64,000 nucleotides of DNA from NCBI GenBank assembly GCA_947382415.1, contig CANCYO010000001.1:124001-188000 (forward strand), given 5' to 3'. Under the pieces are notes generated by a model. That model made no database searches. It saw nothing but the letters and a program-made list of their open reading frames with translations, and had not been told where the DNA came from. Made by a program: the position numbers and the translations under genes. Shown piece by piece: positions 27,014-35,260 of the stretch (positions are counted from its first letter, which is position 1; the number at the start of each line of letters is the position of its first letter). Origin of the DNA: an uncultured Lachnospiraceae bacterium (GTDB lineage Bacteria; Bacillota; Clostridia; Lachnospirales; Lachnospiraceae).

Positions 27014-28030
27014 ATGAGAATTTTGGTGACAGGCGGCGCGGGCTTCATCGGAAGCCATACCGTGGTAGAGCTGCAGGAGGCAGGGTATGATGTAGTTGTG
27101 CTTGACAATCTGTGCAATGCCAGCGAGAAATCGCTGGAGCGCGTGGAGGCCATCACGGGTAAAAAGGTGTCTTTTTATAAGGCGGATATTCTGGACCGGG
27201 AAGCGCTGGAGCAGATATTTGCCAAAGAGGATATCGACGCGGTTATCCATTTTGCGGGGCTCAAGGCTGTGGGAGAGTCCGTGCAGAAGCCCTGGGAATA
27301 CTATCAGAACAATATCGCCGGGACGCTGACCCTTGTGGATGTGATGAGAAAGAACAATGTGAAGAATATCATCTTTTCTTCCAGCGCAACGGTTTACGGT
27401 AATCCTGCTTTTATTCCCATCACGGAAGAGTGTCCCAAGGGAAGCTGCACCAATCCTTACGGTTGGACGAAATCCATGCTGGAGCAGATCCTGACGGATA
27501 TCCAGAAGGCGGATCCGGAGTGGAACGTGATCCTGCTGCGTTATTTTAATCCCATCGGCGCGCATCCCAGCGGCACTATGGGGGAGAATCCAAACGGTAT
27601 TCCCAACAATTTAATGCCCTATATCACACAGGTGGCAGTGGGCAAGCTCAAGGAGCTTGGCGTGTTCGGAGACGATTACGATACCCCCGACGGCACCGGG
27701 GTGAGAGACTATATCCATGTGGTGGATCTCGCCAAAGGACATGTGAAAGCCCTGAAAAAGATTGAGGAGAAGGCGGGACTGAAAATCTATAACCTTGGTA
27801 CCGGCGTGGGTTACAGTGTGCTGGATATCGTGAAAAATTTTGAGGCTGCCACGGGAGTAAAGATCCCTTATGTGATCAAGCCCAGACGTGCCGGAGATAT
27901 TGCGACCTGCTATGCCGACGCAGCCAGAGCCAGGGAAGAGCTTGGCTGGACTGCGCAGTACGGCATTCAGGAGATGTGTGCGGATTCCTGGAGATGGCAG
28001 AAAAACAATCCCAACGGTTATGAGGACTAG
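27014..28030 (+). CDS. galE: UDP-glucose 4-epimerase
   Basis: Interconverts UDP-glucose and UDP-galactose (often also the N-acetyl forms) for cell-surface polysaccharides and galactose use. 338 residues, typical length. NAD loop GGAGFIGSHT at 7-16, the catalytic Ser/Thr site FSSSATVYG, the Y-x3-K pair in NPYGWTKSMLEQ, and the sugar loop RYFNPIGAHPSGTMGE. Start ATG follows GAGAGGAGAG. It lies 79 bases after the uridylyltransferase and is probably co-transcribed. Confidence 0.96.
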   Translation: MRILVTGGAGFIGSHTVVELQEAGYDVVVLDNLCNASEKSLERVEAITGKKVSFYKADILDREALEQIFAKEDIDAVIHFAGLKAVGESVQKPWEYYQNNIAGTLTLVDVMRKNNVKNIIFSSSATVYGNPAFIPITEECPKGSCTNPYGWTKSMLEQILTDIQKADPEWNVILLRYFNPIGAHPSGTMGENPNGIPNNLMPYITQVAVGKLKELGVFGDDYDTPDGTGVRDYIHVVDLAKGHVKALKKIEEKAGLKIYNLGTGVGYSVLDIVKNFEAATGVKIPYVIKPRRAGDIATCYADAARAREELGWTAQYGIQEMCADSWRWQKNNPNGYED

Positions 28031-28099
28031 TCAGATTCATGCGGGGACCGTTCCGGTTCATGCCACATGAAGATGCGTTTCATGTCATGTTGGAAACTG

Positions 28100-28750
28100 C
28101 TATGCCACATAAAGATACATGAAGATAAAGTGGCAGACGCTGCCGCCCATGACGAAGAGGTGAAATACCTCATGGGAGCCAAAATCCTTGTGCCGGGCGT
28201 TAAACAGAGGGAGCTTCAGCGCATAGATCACGCCGCCCACTGTGTAGATGATGCCGCCTGCCAGAAGCCACAGAAAAGCCGCGGTGGGCAGGGTGTTCCA
28301 GAGTCTTCCAAAGACCAGTACGCACACCCAGCCCATGGCGATATAGATTGTGGAGGAAAACCACTTGGGACAGGTGACCCAGCATGCTTTGATCACCATG
28401 CCTGCCAGAGCGATGCCCCAGACCAGAGCCAGAAGCTGATAGCCCAGAGCTCCTCCCAGCACGATCAGGCATACGGGGGTGTAGGAGCCTGCGATCAGCA
28501 CAAAGATCATCATGTGATCCAGTTTTTTGAAAAATTTCAGGCGACTCCCTGTGAGATTGACGCTGTGATAGGCTGCGCTGGCGCCGTAGAGCAGGATCAT
28601 GCTGCTCATAAAAATGACCATGGCGGCAAAGTTCTGTCCGCCTGCGGAGATTCCTGTTTTTACCAAGATAGGGATTGTGGCGAATATCGCCATCATCATG
28701 GCAATAAAATGCGTGATTGCGCTGCCGGGTTCTCTGATTGTTATCTGCAT
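28100..28750 (-). CDS. Hemolysin III-family membrane protein (PAQR-like)
   Basis: A 216-residue protein with seven hydrophobic helices, of the HlyIII/YqfA family. Conserved features: the N-terminal PGSAITHFI, SAAYHS after the second helix and the C-terminal EVFHLFVMGGSVCHFI, whose His residues form the presumed zinc site of PAQR proteins. Family roles include membrane-fluidity sensing and ceramidase-like hydrolysis; haemolysis is doubtful. Start with AAGGAGG eight bases upstream. Convergent with galE. Confidence 0.9.
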   Translation of the reverse strand: MQITIREPGSAITHFIAMMMAIFATIPILVKTGISAGGQNFAAMVIFMSSMILLYGASAAYHSVNLTGSRLKFFKKLDHMMIFVLIAGSYTPVCLIVLGGALGYQLLALVWGIALAGMVIKACWVTCPKWFSSTIYIAMGWVCVLVFGRLWNTLPTAAFLWLLAGGIIYTVGGVIYALKLPLFNARHKDFGSHEVFHLFVMGGSVCHFIFMYLYVA

Positions 28751-28768
28751 GTGAATCCTCCTTTTGCT

Positions 28769-28826
28769 GCGAAATATTATGAATAGTATGCGAAATATTA
28801 TAGTTATTATATGTATAACTACAAAT
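28769..28826 (-). promoter_or_regulatory. Promoter region of the hemolysin III-type gene with repeats
   Basis: On the minus strand a TATAAT with TTGTAG 16 bases upstream. GCGAAATATTAT occurs twice (28769-28780, 28790-28801), 21 bases apart, and TAGTTAT/ATAACTA (28801-28821) is an inverted pair in the spacer. AT-rich and probably regulated. Confidence 0.4.
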
Positions 28827-28847
28827 AATATTATTCAAAATACAATA

Positions 28848-28887
28848 AGTAGTATTCAAAACTACATCTTATGTTTTGAATACTACT
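28848..28887 (-). terminator. Terminator of the 28955-29218 gene
   Basis: A perfect 15-bp stem (28848-28862 with 28873-28887), 10-base loop, followed on the minus strand by a T-rich stretch. Confidence 0.55.
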
Positions 28888-28954
28888 ATTAAAAGAAGAA
28901 ATTGTCAACAGAAATTTTTGATAAAATTTTCAATGGATTCTTATATCTAAATTC

Positions 28955-29218
28955 TTAATCTTCTTCCAGCACCTGAAATTCCAGATAATCAAAATCTATA
29001 GATTCTATAAAGCTGTCCTGATAAAATCGGGTCTTGGCCTGGCGCTTGAACTCTGTTATATTTTTGTCCAGCCAGATGGGCTGGCCCAGATCAAAGCGCC
29101 GGCATATTTCTTCCAGGGCCTTAAATACTTTGTGTGTGCGGGTGTCCTGATCAGAATTTTCCACCACCGTATCCTGCAGTAAATGATTGTCGTGAAACAG
29201 TTTCGCCCAGATGCGCAT
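28955..29218 (-). CDS. Small conserved protein of unknown function
   Basis: An 87-residue soluble protein (MRIWAKLFHDNHLLQDTVVE at the start, then THKVFKALEEICRRFDLGQP and IDFDYLEFQVLEED at the end). Its mixed alpha/beta pattern and acidic C-terminus suggest a small folded protein. I have an impression of similar proteins in Lachnospiraceae but no function. The ATG at 29218 (minus) is preferred, with GGGGAAGG upstream; the frame is open further upstream, but that part is AT-rich and reads poorly. Confidence 0.65.
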   Translation of the reverse strand: MRIWAKLFHDNHLLQDTVVENSDQDTRTHKVFKALEEICRRFDLGQPIWLDKNITEFKRQAKTRFYQDSFIESIDFDYLEFQVLEED

Positions 29219-29484
29219 TCTATACCTTCCCCTCTTTTCTGCCCGCAGATTTATCTGCCGGATGTAAAAATCATATTCTATTTGCCGGTGAATTTCAAGA
29301 AGTAAAAAATTGTATTCATAAATTGAATTATTGAGCATATACATATAGAGTGGCGGTTAGAAATAGGAAAAACTACCAACTATTATTAAAAAAGGATTAA
29401 AATTTTGTGAATTATATACATTTTTATTCTAATCTGTGGTATAATGAGTTCACTAAAGCAAGTCGGCAGGACAAAGGAGCAGCT

Positions 29485-30138
29485 ATGGATTTAAGACAGG
29501 CGAGCGGAGAGGGTGTTGACAGCTGGCAGGAAGTGACATTAGTCTACAATGCAGCTCTCCGACAGATAGAAACAAAAATGGAGATACTCAACGATGAATT
29601 TCAGCATGTACATCAATACAACCCGATCGAGCATATCAAAGCGCGTATCAAGACACCGGAAAGTATTGTAAAGAAGCTTAAGCGTCACGGGTATGAATCT
29701 ACGATTGAGAATATGGTCAAGCACATCAATGATATCGCGGGAATCAGGATTATCTGTTCCTTTACTTCGGATATCTACCGTATAGCGGACATGATCAGCG
29801 AACAGAAGGATATCCGGGTGATTGCGGTCAAGGATTATATTACATATCCCAAGGCCAGCGGTTATAAGAGCTATCATATGATCGTCACTGTACCGGTGTA
29901 TTTGTCGGACCGCATTGTGGACACCAAGGTTGAGGTTCAGATACGCACGGTTGCAATGGATTTTTGGGCCAGTCTGGAGCACAAGATACACTACAAGTTT
30001 GAGGGAGATGCGCCGGAGCATATCCGAAGCGAACTGGTGGAGTGCGCCCGTCTGGTCTCGGATCTGGACGCCCGAATGCTGTCCCTGAACGAAGAGATAC
30101 TGGTCCTCAGCGGAGTGGAGGAAAATGCCGTCATATGA
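29485..30138 (+). CDS. Small alarmone synthetase (RelQ/YjbM-type GTP pyrophosphokinase)
   Basis: Makes (p)ppGpp from GTP or GDP and ATP without a hydrolase domain. 217 residues, the length of RelQ. Landmarks: RIKTPESIVKKLKRHGYE (substrate loop), HINDIAGIRIICSFTSDIY (synthetase core), YPKASGYKSYHMIVTVP and VEVQIRTVAMDFWASLEHKI with the catalytic Glu-x-Gln. No HD, TGS or ACT domains. Start at 29485 with AAGGAGC upstream; earlier in-frame ATG lies in the promoter region (TATAAT 29440-29445). Likely a stress-induced tetramer like its relatives. Confidence 0.93.
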   Translation: MDLRQASGEGVDSWQEVTLVYNAALRQIETKMEILNDEFQHVHQYNPIEHIKARIKTPESIVKKLKRHGYESTIENMVKHINDIAGIRIICSFTSDIYRIADMISEQKDIRVIAVKDYITYPKASGYKSYHMIVTVPVYLSDRIVDTKVEVQIRTVAMDFWASLEHKIHYKFEGDAPEHIRSELVECARLVSDLDARMLSLNEEILVLSGVEENAVI

Positions 30139-30209
30139 TATAACTGAATGTAGATCTATGGAGAGATGAGGACTTATCGGATCTATCAGATAGGAAAAGA
30201 GAATGCAGG

Positions 30210-30248
30210 GGCTGCCGTTTTGACGACCGGAATCGTGAAACGGCAGCC
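30210..30248 (+). terminator. Terminator after the alarmone synthetase gene
   Basis: GGCTGCCGTTT (30210-30220) pairs perfectly with AAACGGCAGCC (30238-30248), followed by TTTG. A second small stem, GCCCGGA/TCCGGGC (30299-30305 with 30318-30324), follows. The rest of the 30139-30493 gap shows no gene. Confidence 0.65.
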
Positions 30249-30493
30249 TTTGTCTGCTTGTGATGAATTTTATTTGGCTCAGGGATAAAATGAGGAGTGC
30301 CCGGACACCTCTCGGCATCCGGGCTATTATGAAAAAAATATCTGAAATCTTGTCTTTGTCTGTAATAAAGTATAGCAAGGGAATATGAACAAACTATGAA
30401 CGGCATGTAAATACTTGGTTAAAGTTACAAAAACAAAAAAGCACCGATCTGAAAACTGTGCAAAATAAACAAAAATCTTTCGCCATGCGGGAG

Positions 30494-30522
30494 TTGTCAG
30501 GATGACAAAAAGATGTTAAAAT
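30494..30522 (+). promoter_or_regulatory. Promoter of the hendecad-repeat protein gene
   Basis: TTGTCA (30494-30499), 17-base spacer, TAAAAT (30517-30522). A small CCGC/GCGG hairpin lies just before the ribosome-binding site. Confidence 0.55.
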
Positions 30523-30577
30523 AAAAACAATAAGTCACACGGAAAAAATGCCCGCTAAAGCGGACAGGGGGTATGTT

Positions 30578-31516
30578 ATGGATACGTTTATGGACAGGCT
30601 GGCACAGAAGTTTACAGCGCAGGAGATGATCAAGGCAAATGCCGCTGCGGAGGCAGAGGAGCTGAACAGACTGCGGGAGCAGGTGCAGGAGTACACGGAG
30701 TGTCTGGACCGCATGCAGCAGATATGCGCGGATATGGAGCGGACTTCGAAAGAGGCGAAAGGCAGGGTAGATGAAGCCCGGCTGGATACGGACGGACTGC
30801 GGGAGCAGCTTTTGGAGATCTGGAAAAATGTGCAGGATATGCAGGCCAAACAGCAGAATTCTGTGGGAGAGCAGGATGACAGTTCCCAGAGGATGCTGGC
30901 AGAGCAGTTAAACAGCATGAGAAGCGCACAGGATGCGCAGTTTGAGAATATCAGAGGCTTGCAGGCTGACCAGATAGAAGATATCCGAGATATGCAGGCC
31001 CGGCAGCTTGAGAATATTCAGGGTATGCAGGCCCGGCAGCTTGAGGACATTCAGGGCATACAGGCCCAACAGCTTGAGAGCATTCGGGGTATGCAGAGCG
31101 CTCAGGTTGAGGCCATTAAGAGTTCTGTGGAGGATCAGCTTGACAGTATGCGCAGCATGGTGAAAGCTCAGGTCAGCGGCATCAAGAACGTGCAGGACGG
31201 TCAGCTTGACAGTCTGCGCGGTGTGCTGGATGCCCAGAACAACACCCTCTCGGCAAAGATTGGCGAAATGCAGGCTAATCTGGAGACGCAGCTTAACGGT
31301 TCTAATGATTTTATCCACAAGGAATGCGTGAAGGTATACCGCAATGTACAGGCTGTGGTGGGCGAGGAGAATAACAAACAGAGCGACAATCTCGAGTATC
31401 TCATCAAGCCCATGACCGGCAAGATGAAAAATCTGTTCAATATCGCGACGGCAGCACTGGTCTTTTCTCTGATCAGTGTGGTCTTGCAGGTGCTGAGCCT
31501 GTTGCACATTTTTTAA
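30578..31516 (+). CDS. Hendecad-repeat coiled-coil protein with C-terminal membrane anchor
   Basis: A 312-residue protein. N-terminal about 110 residues are helical and charged. From about 117 to 226 ten consecutive 11-residue units follow (for example MQARQLENIQG, MQARQLEDIQG, IQAQQLESIRG, VQDGQLDSLRG), with hydrophobic residues at fixed places. Such hendecads form right-handed coiled coils. The C-terminus is one transmembrane helix (TAALVFSLISVVLQVLSLLH, about 289-308), leaving the rod in the cytoplasm. No enzyme motif. I know no function. Start at 30578 with CAGGGGG upstream. Confidence 0.75.
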   Translation: MDTFMDRLAQKFTAQEMIKANAAAEAEELNRLREQVQEYTECLDRMQQICADMERTSKEAKGRVDEARLDTDGLREQLLEIWKNVQDMQAKQQNSVGEQDDSSQRMLAEQLNSMRSAQDAQFENIRGLQADQIEDIRDMQARQLENIQGMQARQLEDIQGIQAQQLESIRGMQSAQVEAIKSSVEDQLDSMRSMVKAQVSGIKNVQDGQLDSLRGVLDAQNNTLSAKIGEMQANLETQLNGSNDFIHKECVKVYRNVQAVVGEENNKQSDNLEYLIKPMTGKMKNLFNIATAALVFSLISVVLQVLSLLHIF

Positions 31517-31570
31517 ACGCAGTGTATTAGTAAAGATGCGCGAAAAAATTTATGTTGAAGGAGATATACA

Positions 31571-32134
31571 ATGGCCAGGGAGATATGGAAGCCGGGTAAT
31601 ATGCTCTATCCGCTGCCGGTGGTGATGGTGAGCGTGGCGGACCGCAACGGAAGAAACAATATCATTACGCTGGCGTGGGTGGGAACGGTATGTTCTGATC
31701 CGCCCATGGTATCCGTTTCCGTGAGGCCGGAGAGATATTCCTATCATATTTTGAAAGAGACCGGGGAATTTGTGATCAATCTCACCACGAAGAGTCTGGT
31801 CTATGCCACGGATTACTGCGGTGTGAGGAGCGGGCGGGATGTGGACAAGTTTCAGGAGATGAAGCTGACTGCGCTTGCGGCATCCAAAGTGAAAGCGCCC
31901 CTCATTGAGGAGAGTCCGGTGAATCTGGAATGTGTGGTTCGCGAGGTGAAGCCGTTAGGATCCCATGATATGTTTCTGGCTGAAGTGGTGGCAGTGCATG
32001 CCGACGGGAAATATATGGATGAGAACCACAAGTTCTGTCTGGACAGAGCGGAACCCATTGTGTATTCTCATGGAACCTATTTTGGCTGTGGAGAGAAGTT
32101 GGGAACCTTTGGTTACAGTGTGCGCAAAAAATGA
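31571..32134 (+). CDS. Flavin reductase-like FMN-binding protein
   Basis: A 187-residue protein of the flavin reductase/FMN-binding split-barrel family. WKPGNMLYPLPVVMVSV at the start, NIITLAWVGTVCSDPPMVSV (FMN-phosphate region), RYSYHILKETGEFVINL, and the C-terminal GTYFGCGEKLGTFGYSVRK with a Cys seen in the FlaRed/rubredoxin-like subgroup. It may act as an NAD(P)H:flavin reductase or as a flavoprotein partner of rubredoxin. Strong ribosome-binding site AAGGAGA seven bases upstream. Terminator at 32194. Confidence 0.87.
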   Translation: MAREIWKPGNMLYPLPVVMVSVADRNGRNNIITLAWVGTVCSDPPMVSVSVRPERYSYHILKETGEFVINLTTKSLVYATDYCGVRSGRDVDKFQEMKLTALAASKVKAPLIEESPVNLECVVREVKPLGSHDMFLAEVVAVHADGKYMDENHKFCLDRAEPIVYSHGTYFGCGEKLGTFGYSVRKK

Positions 32135-32182
32135 GATTCAGGCAGATACTGATAAGGCTGGGATAGATACAGCCAAATACAG

Positions 32183-33400
32183 TCAGGAACCGGGGGAGTC
32201 TAACAGACTCCCTCTTTTTATGGCGTCCTTGCCATAGCGGGCCCGTATGCTGTCCAGCGCGGCGTCCAGTTTCTGCTGTTTCTCGGATCTGGGGGCTTCA
32301 TAGTCGAAGAGACTGAGCTGCATCGGTGTGTCTTCCTCCACGAGTCTGGCGGCGCGCACTCCAAGAAGGCGGATGGGCGAGCCGTTCCAGAGTTCGTCAA
32401 ATAAAGTGCAGGCATGGCGGTAGATGACATCTGTGGAGGCGGTGGGGATGTCCAGAACCATCTGATGCGACGCCTGCTGGAAGGTGCTGTATTTGATCTC
32501 TGTGCAGACAGACCCGGCCATACAATGAGCGGAGCGCAGACGTCTGCCCACAGATTCGGACAGCTCCAGGAGCACCTTCCGGACGTCCTCTGTGGTCACT
32601 GCATCATGGGAGAGCGTGGTGGAATTACCGATACATTTGGCTTTTGTCTGGGCAGTGACCACCTCGGAAGCGTCCCGCCCGTTTGCATAGTCCCACAGCG
32701 TCAGGCCATGGCTTTTCAGGTGGGCTTCCAGAATACGCGGGTCTGTATTGGCCAGCTCGCCTATGGTGCGAATACCCAGTTTTTTCAGCGTTTCGGCACT
32801 GGAATGTCCGCAGGAAAACAGTTGTCCCACGGGGAGGGGCCAGAGCTTTTCAGGAATCTCATGACAGTAGAGCGTATGTACCAGATTGGGCTTTTTGAAA
32901 TCAGAGGCCATTTTTGCCAGAACTTTCCTGTCCGAGATGCCTATATTTACAGTGAAACCGAATCTGGTATAGACGGAATCCTTGATATAAGCGGCGGCTT
33001 CTTCCGGGGAGGAATATTTTGAGGCAATGGGGGTATAATCCATATAGCATTCATCGATGCTGACCTGTTCCAGATCGGGACAGATATCCGCCAGAAAGTC
33101 TATAAGCCGCCGGCTGTACTCCTGATAGCGGGTATGGTCGGGAGCTGCAGTCACCAGATTGGGGCATTTGCGGAAGGCGTTCACCACCGGCTCGCCGGTC
33201 TGGATGCCATAGGCTTTGGCGGGAATGGATTTGGCCAGGACAACGCCGTGCCGGGTAGAGGTGTCGCCGCCCACGATGGAGGGAATCAGACGCAGATCCA
33301 CTTTATCTCCGGCCTCCAGACGATCCAGTGCAGTCCAGCTCAAATATGCTGAATTTACATCAATATGAAAAATAATTTTACCGCTGTCAAATTTACTCAT
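32183..33400 (-). CDS. dinB: DNA polymerase IV (Y-family translesion polymerase)
   Basis: Error-prone polymerase that bypasses damaged bases. 405 residues. Catalytic carboxylates in FHIDVNSAYLSW (N-terminal palm) and SIDECYMDYT; the finger motif is RHGVVLAKSIPAKAYGIQTG; the helix-hairpin-helix thumb is LKKLGIRTIGELANTD; a C-terminal little-finger domain follows. The start at 33400 (minus) is set by the protein family; open sequence further upstream (to 33475) would add a hydrophobic stretch foreign to DinB. A beta-clamp-like QLSLFD motif is present near residue 370. Divergent from the M23 peptidase gene. Confidence 0.93.
   Translation of the reverse strand: MSKFDSGKIIFHIDVNSAYLSWTALDRLEAGDKVDLRLIPSIVGGDTSTRHGVVLAKSIPAKAYGIQTGEPVVNAFRKCPNLVTAAPDHTRYQEYSRRLIDFLADICPDLEQVSIDECYMDYTPIASKYSSPEEAAAYIKDSVYTRFGFTVNIGISDRKVLAKMASDFKKPNLVHTLYCHEIPEKLWPLPVGQLFSCGHSSAETLKKLGIRTIGELANTDPRILEAHLKSHGLTLWDYANGRDASEVVTAQTKAKCIGNSTTLSHDAVTTEDVRKVLLELSESVGRRLRSAHCMAGSVCTEIKYSTFQQASHQMVLDIPTASTDVIYRHACTLFDELWNGSPIRLLGVRAARLVEEDTPMQLSLFDYEAPRSEKQQKLDAALDSIRARYGKDAIKRGSLLDSPGS
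32194..32220 (+). terminator. Terminator of the flavin reductase gene
   Basis: GGGAGTCT (32194-32201) pairs with AGACTCCC (32205-32212), then TCTTTTTA. It lies in the last codons of the convergent dinB gene. Confidence 0.65.
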
Positions 33401-33509
33401 AATTCCAGTATAACCTGAAAATAACAGCTTTACAAGCCGTTCAAATATTGATAGAATAAAAATGTTTAGTCGCAAAGTGTTACAGAATTGTTACAGAGGA
33501 ATCATCCGA

Positions 33510-35087
33510 ATGAAGTTTCTGACGAGAAATTTGAAATACATTAAATATACATATGTAAAAATGACTTTTTTGACGCTCTTTGTCTGTGTACTGTTCCTGG
33601 ACGGTTATCAGGGATTCGCCGCGGAGGGGGAGAATTATTTTCATATTGTGCTGAACGGAGTGGAGATCGGCGCCGCCGCAGATGAGGACACGGCGGAGAG
33701 ACTGCTGGTTGAGGCGCGCAGAGAGATTGCCGGAAAGAGCGAAGGGCTGACCTTTATGGATGCTGATCTGAGTGTGCAGGGGGAGGAAGTCCTCTGGGGA
33801 AAGCTCGACCGGGAGGATGTTCTGCAGGACCGCATGGGGGAAGTGTTGGAGAAGAGCATTCGTGAGACCATGCACCGTTCCTACACGCTGAAGGTAAATG
33901 AATATATCGTCAATCTCGGCAGCGCGGGGGAGGTGCAGAAGCTCCTGCAGGCGGCCGTGGACAAATATGATGAGGAACAGCTTTTTGATGTGGAACTGAT
34001 CCGGGACCAGGGCAGAGAGCTGGGGGCGCTGACCGCGCGGGTGAACCGTCGTGAAGAAACGGACGAAGATCAGAAGAGCGATTTTGTGGCGGCGGGTGTG
34101 GAGACCGTAATGACGCAGATCGGAGAAGAATTCTATGACGGCGGGGAAAAGGGTTTTGAGGATTATGATCTGGGTGTGAAGACCATGAACTTTGCCGAGG
34201 AGGTAGAGATCGTGGAAGCCTATCTGCCGGAGAACCAGCTCTCTACATTGGAACAGGCGGTGGACGAGGTGATCAAGGAGCAGGAGACTGTGGGAGAGTA
34301 CACCATCGTGCGGGGAGACACACTCTCGGAGATATCCATCAAGGTCAATATTCCCATGGATAAGATTCTGGAATTAAACAGTGATAAGCTCACAGATGAG
34401 AATTCCACCATCCGCGAGGGGGACAAGCTGATCATCACCGTGCCTGAGCCCGAGCTTTCCGTGGAACGCATGGAAGAGAATTATTACGAAGAAATATACG
34501 ACGCGGACATCATCTATATCGACAATGACAACTGGTACACCACCCAGACTGTGGTGCATCAGCAGCCCTCCGCAGGCTTTCGCAAGATTGTGGCGGATGT
34601 GCATTATCTGAATGACAAGGAGGTTTCCCGGGAGATTCTCAAGGAAGAGATCACCATGGAGGCAGTGCCTAAGATCGTGGAGCGGGGAACCAAGATTCCG
34701 CCCACCTATATCCGTCCCATATCCGGAGGGCGTCAGACTTCGGGATTCGGCAGGCGCAATGCACCCACAAAAGGCGCAAGCACCTATCACAAAGGCGTGG
34801 ACTGGGCGGTACCCACAGGGACGTCCGTCTATGCGTCCTGCGGCGGTACGGTGGCCAAGGCCGGATGGGGAAGCGGTTACGGCTATGTGGTTTATATCAA
34901 TCATGAGGACGGCAGACAGACCAGGTACGGACATTTGTCCAAGGTGCTGGTAAAGTCCGGTCAGAGCGTAAAGCAGGGCGAGAGGATCGCGCTCAGCGGC
35001 AATACAGGCATCAGCACGGGGCCGCATCTGCACTTTGAGATTCTCATAAACGGCAGCCAGGTGAACCCGTTGAAATATTTGAATTAA
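33510..35087 (+). CDS. Secreted LysM-G5-M23 peptidoglycan peptidase
   Basis: Cell-wall enzyme or activator, 525 residues. N-terminal signal/anchor (MTFLTLFVCVLFLDGYQGFA), a repeated-type region (about 35-250), a LysM domain (YTIVRGDTLSEISIKVNIPM, about 263-312) that binds glycan, a G5 domain (about 316-400) and a LytM/M23 metallopeptidase (about 405-525) with the zinc ligands H-x6-D type in YHKGVDWAVP and H-x-H in GPHLHFEIL. All zinc residues are present, so activity is likely. Start at 33510 follows AGAGGAAT; an upstream ATG at 33462 has no ribosome site. Confidence 0.92.
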   Translation: MKFLTRNLKYIKYTYVKMTFLTLFVCVLFLDGYQGFAAEGENYFHIVLNGVEIGAAADEDTAERLLVEARREIAGKSEGLTFMDADLSVQGEEVLWGKLDREDVLQDRMGEVLEKSIRETMHRSYTLKVNEYIVNLGSAGEVQKLLQAAVDKYDEEQLFDVELIRDQGRELGALTARVNRREETDEDQKSDFVAAGVETVMTQIGEEFYDGGEKGFEDYDLGVKTMNFAEEVEIVEAYLPENQLSTLEQAVDEVIKEQETVGEYTIVRGDTLSEISIKVNIPMDKILELNSDKLTDENSTIREGDKLIITVPEPELSVERMEENYYEEIYDADIIYIDNDNWYTTQTVVHQQPSAGFRKIVADVHYLNDKEVSREILKEEITMEAVPKIVERGTKIPPTYIRPISGGRQTSGFGRRNAPTKGASTYHKGVDWAVPTGTSVYASCGGTVAKAGWGSGYGYVVYINHEDGRQTRYGHLSKVLVKSGQSVKQGERIALSGNTGISTGPHLHFEILINGSQVNPLKYLN

Positions 35088-35142
35088 AGGCTTAATAAAT
35101 ATAAAATAAATGCATCATTATGGCATCAGAACATGCATTCTA

Positions 35143-35171
35143 TTTACAAATGCGCCAAAATATGGTATAAA
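35143..35171 (+). promoter_or_regulatory. Promoter of murA
   Basis: TTTACA (35143-35148), 17-base spacer, TATAAA (35166-35171). Confidence 0.55.
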
Positions 35172-35260
35172 GCTTGTTAAGGTATAGTAGATAATGTATT
35201 TGGGATAATAATTTTCATATAGCAGATAAAGCAGATAACCTGGACAAGAGGTAAGTATAA

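Noticed and set aside
28031..28099. Direct repeat of ATGCCACAT(A/G)AAGAT between galE and the hemolysin III-type gene
   Set aside because: Two imperfect copies, one partly inside the coding end of the minus-strand gene; too weak to call functional.
31558..31573. Ribosome site AAGGAGATATACA before the flavin reductase gene, identical in form to a common expression-vector leader
   Set aside because: It is followed by a native, intact gene in native context with its own terminator. The likeness is a chance match to a strong Shine-Dalgarno, not vector contamination.
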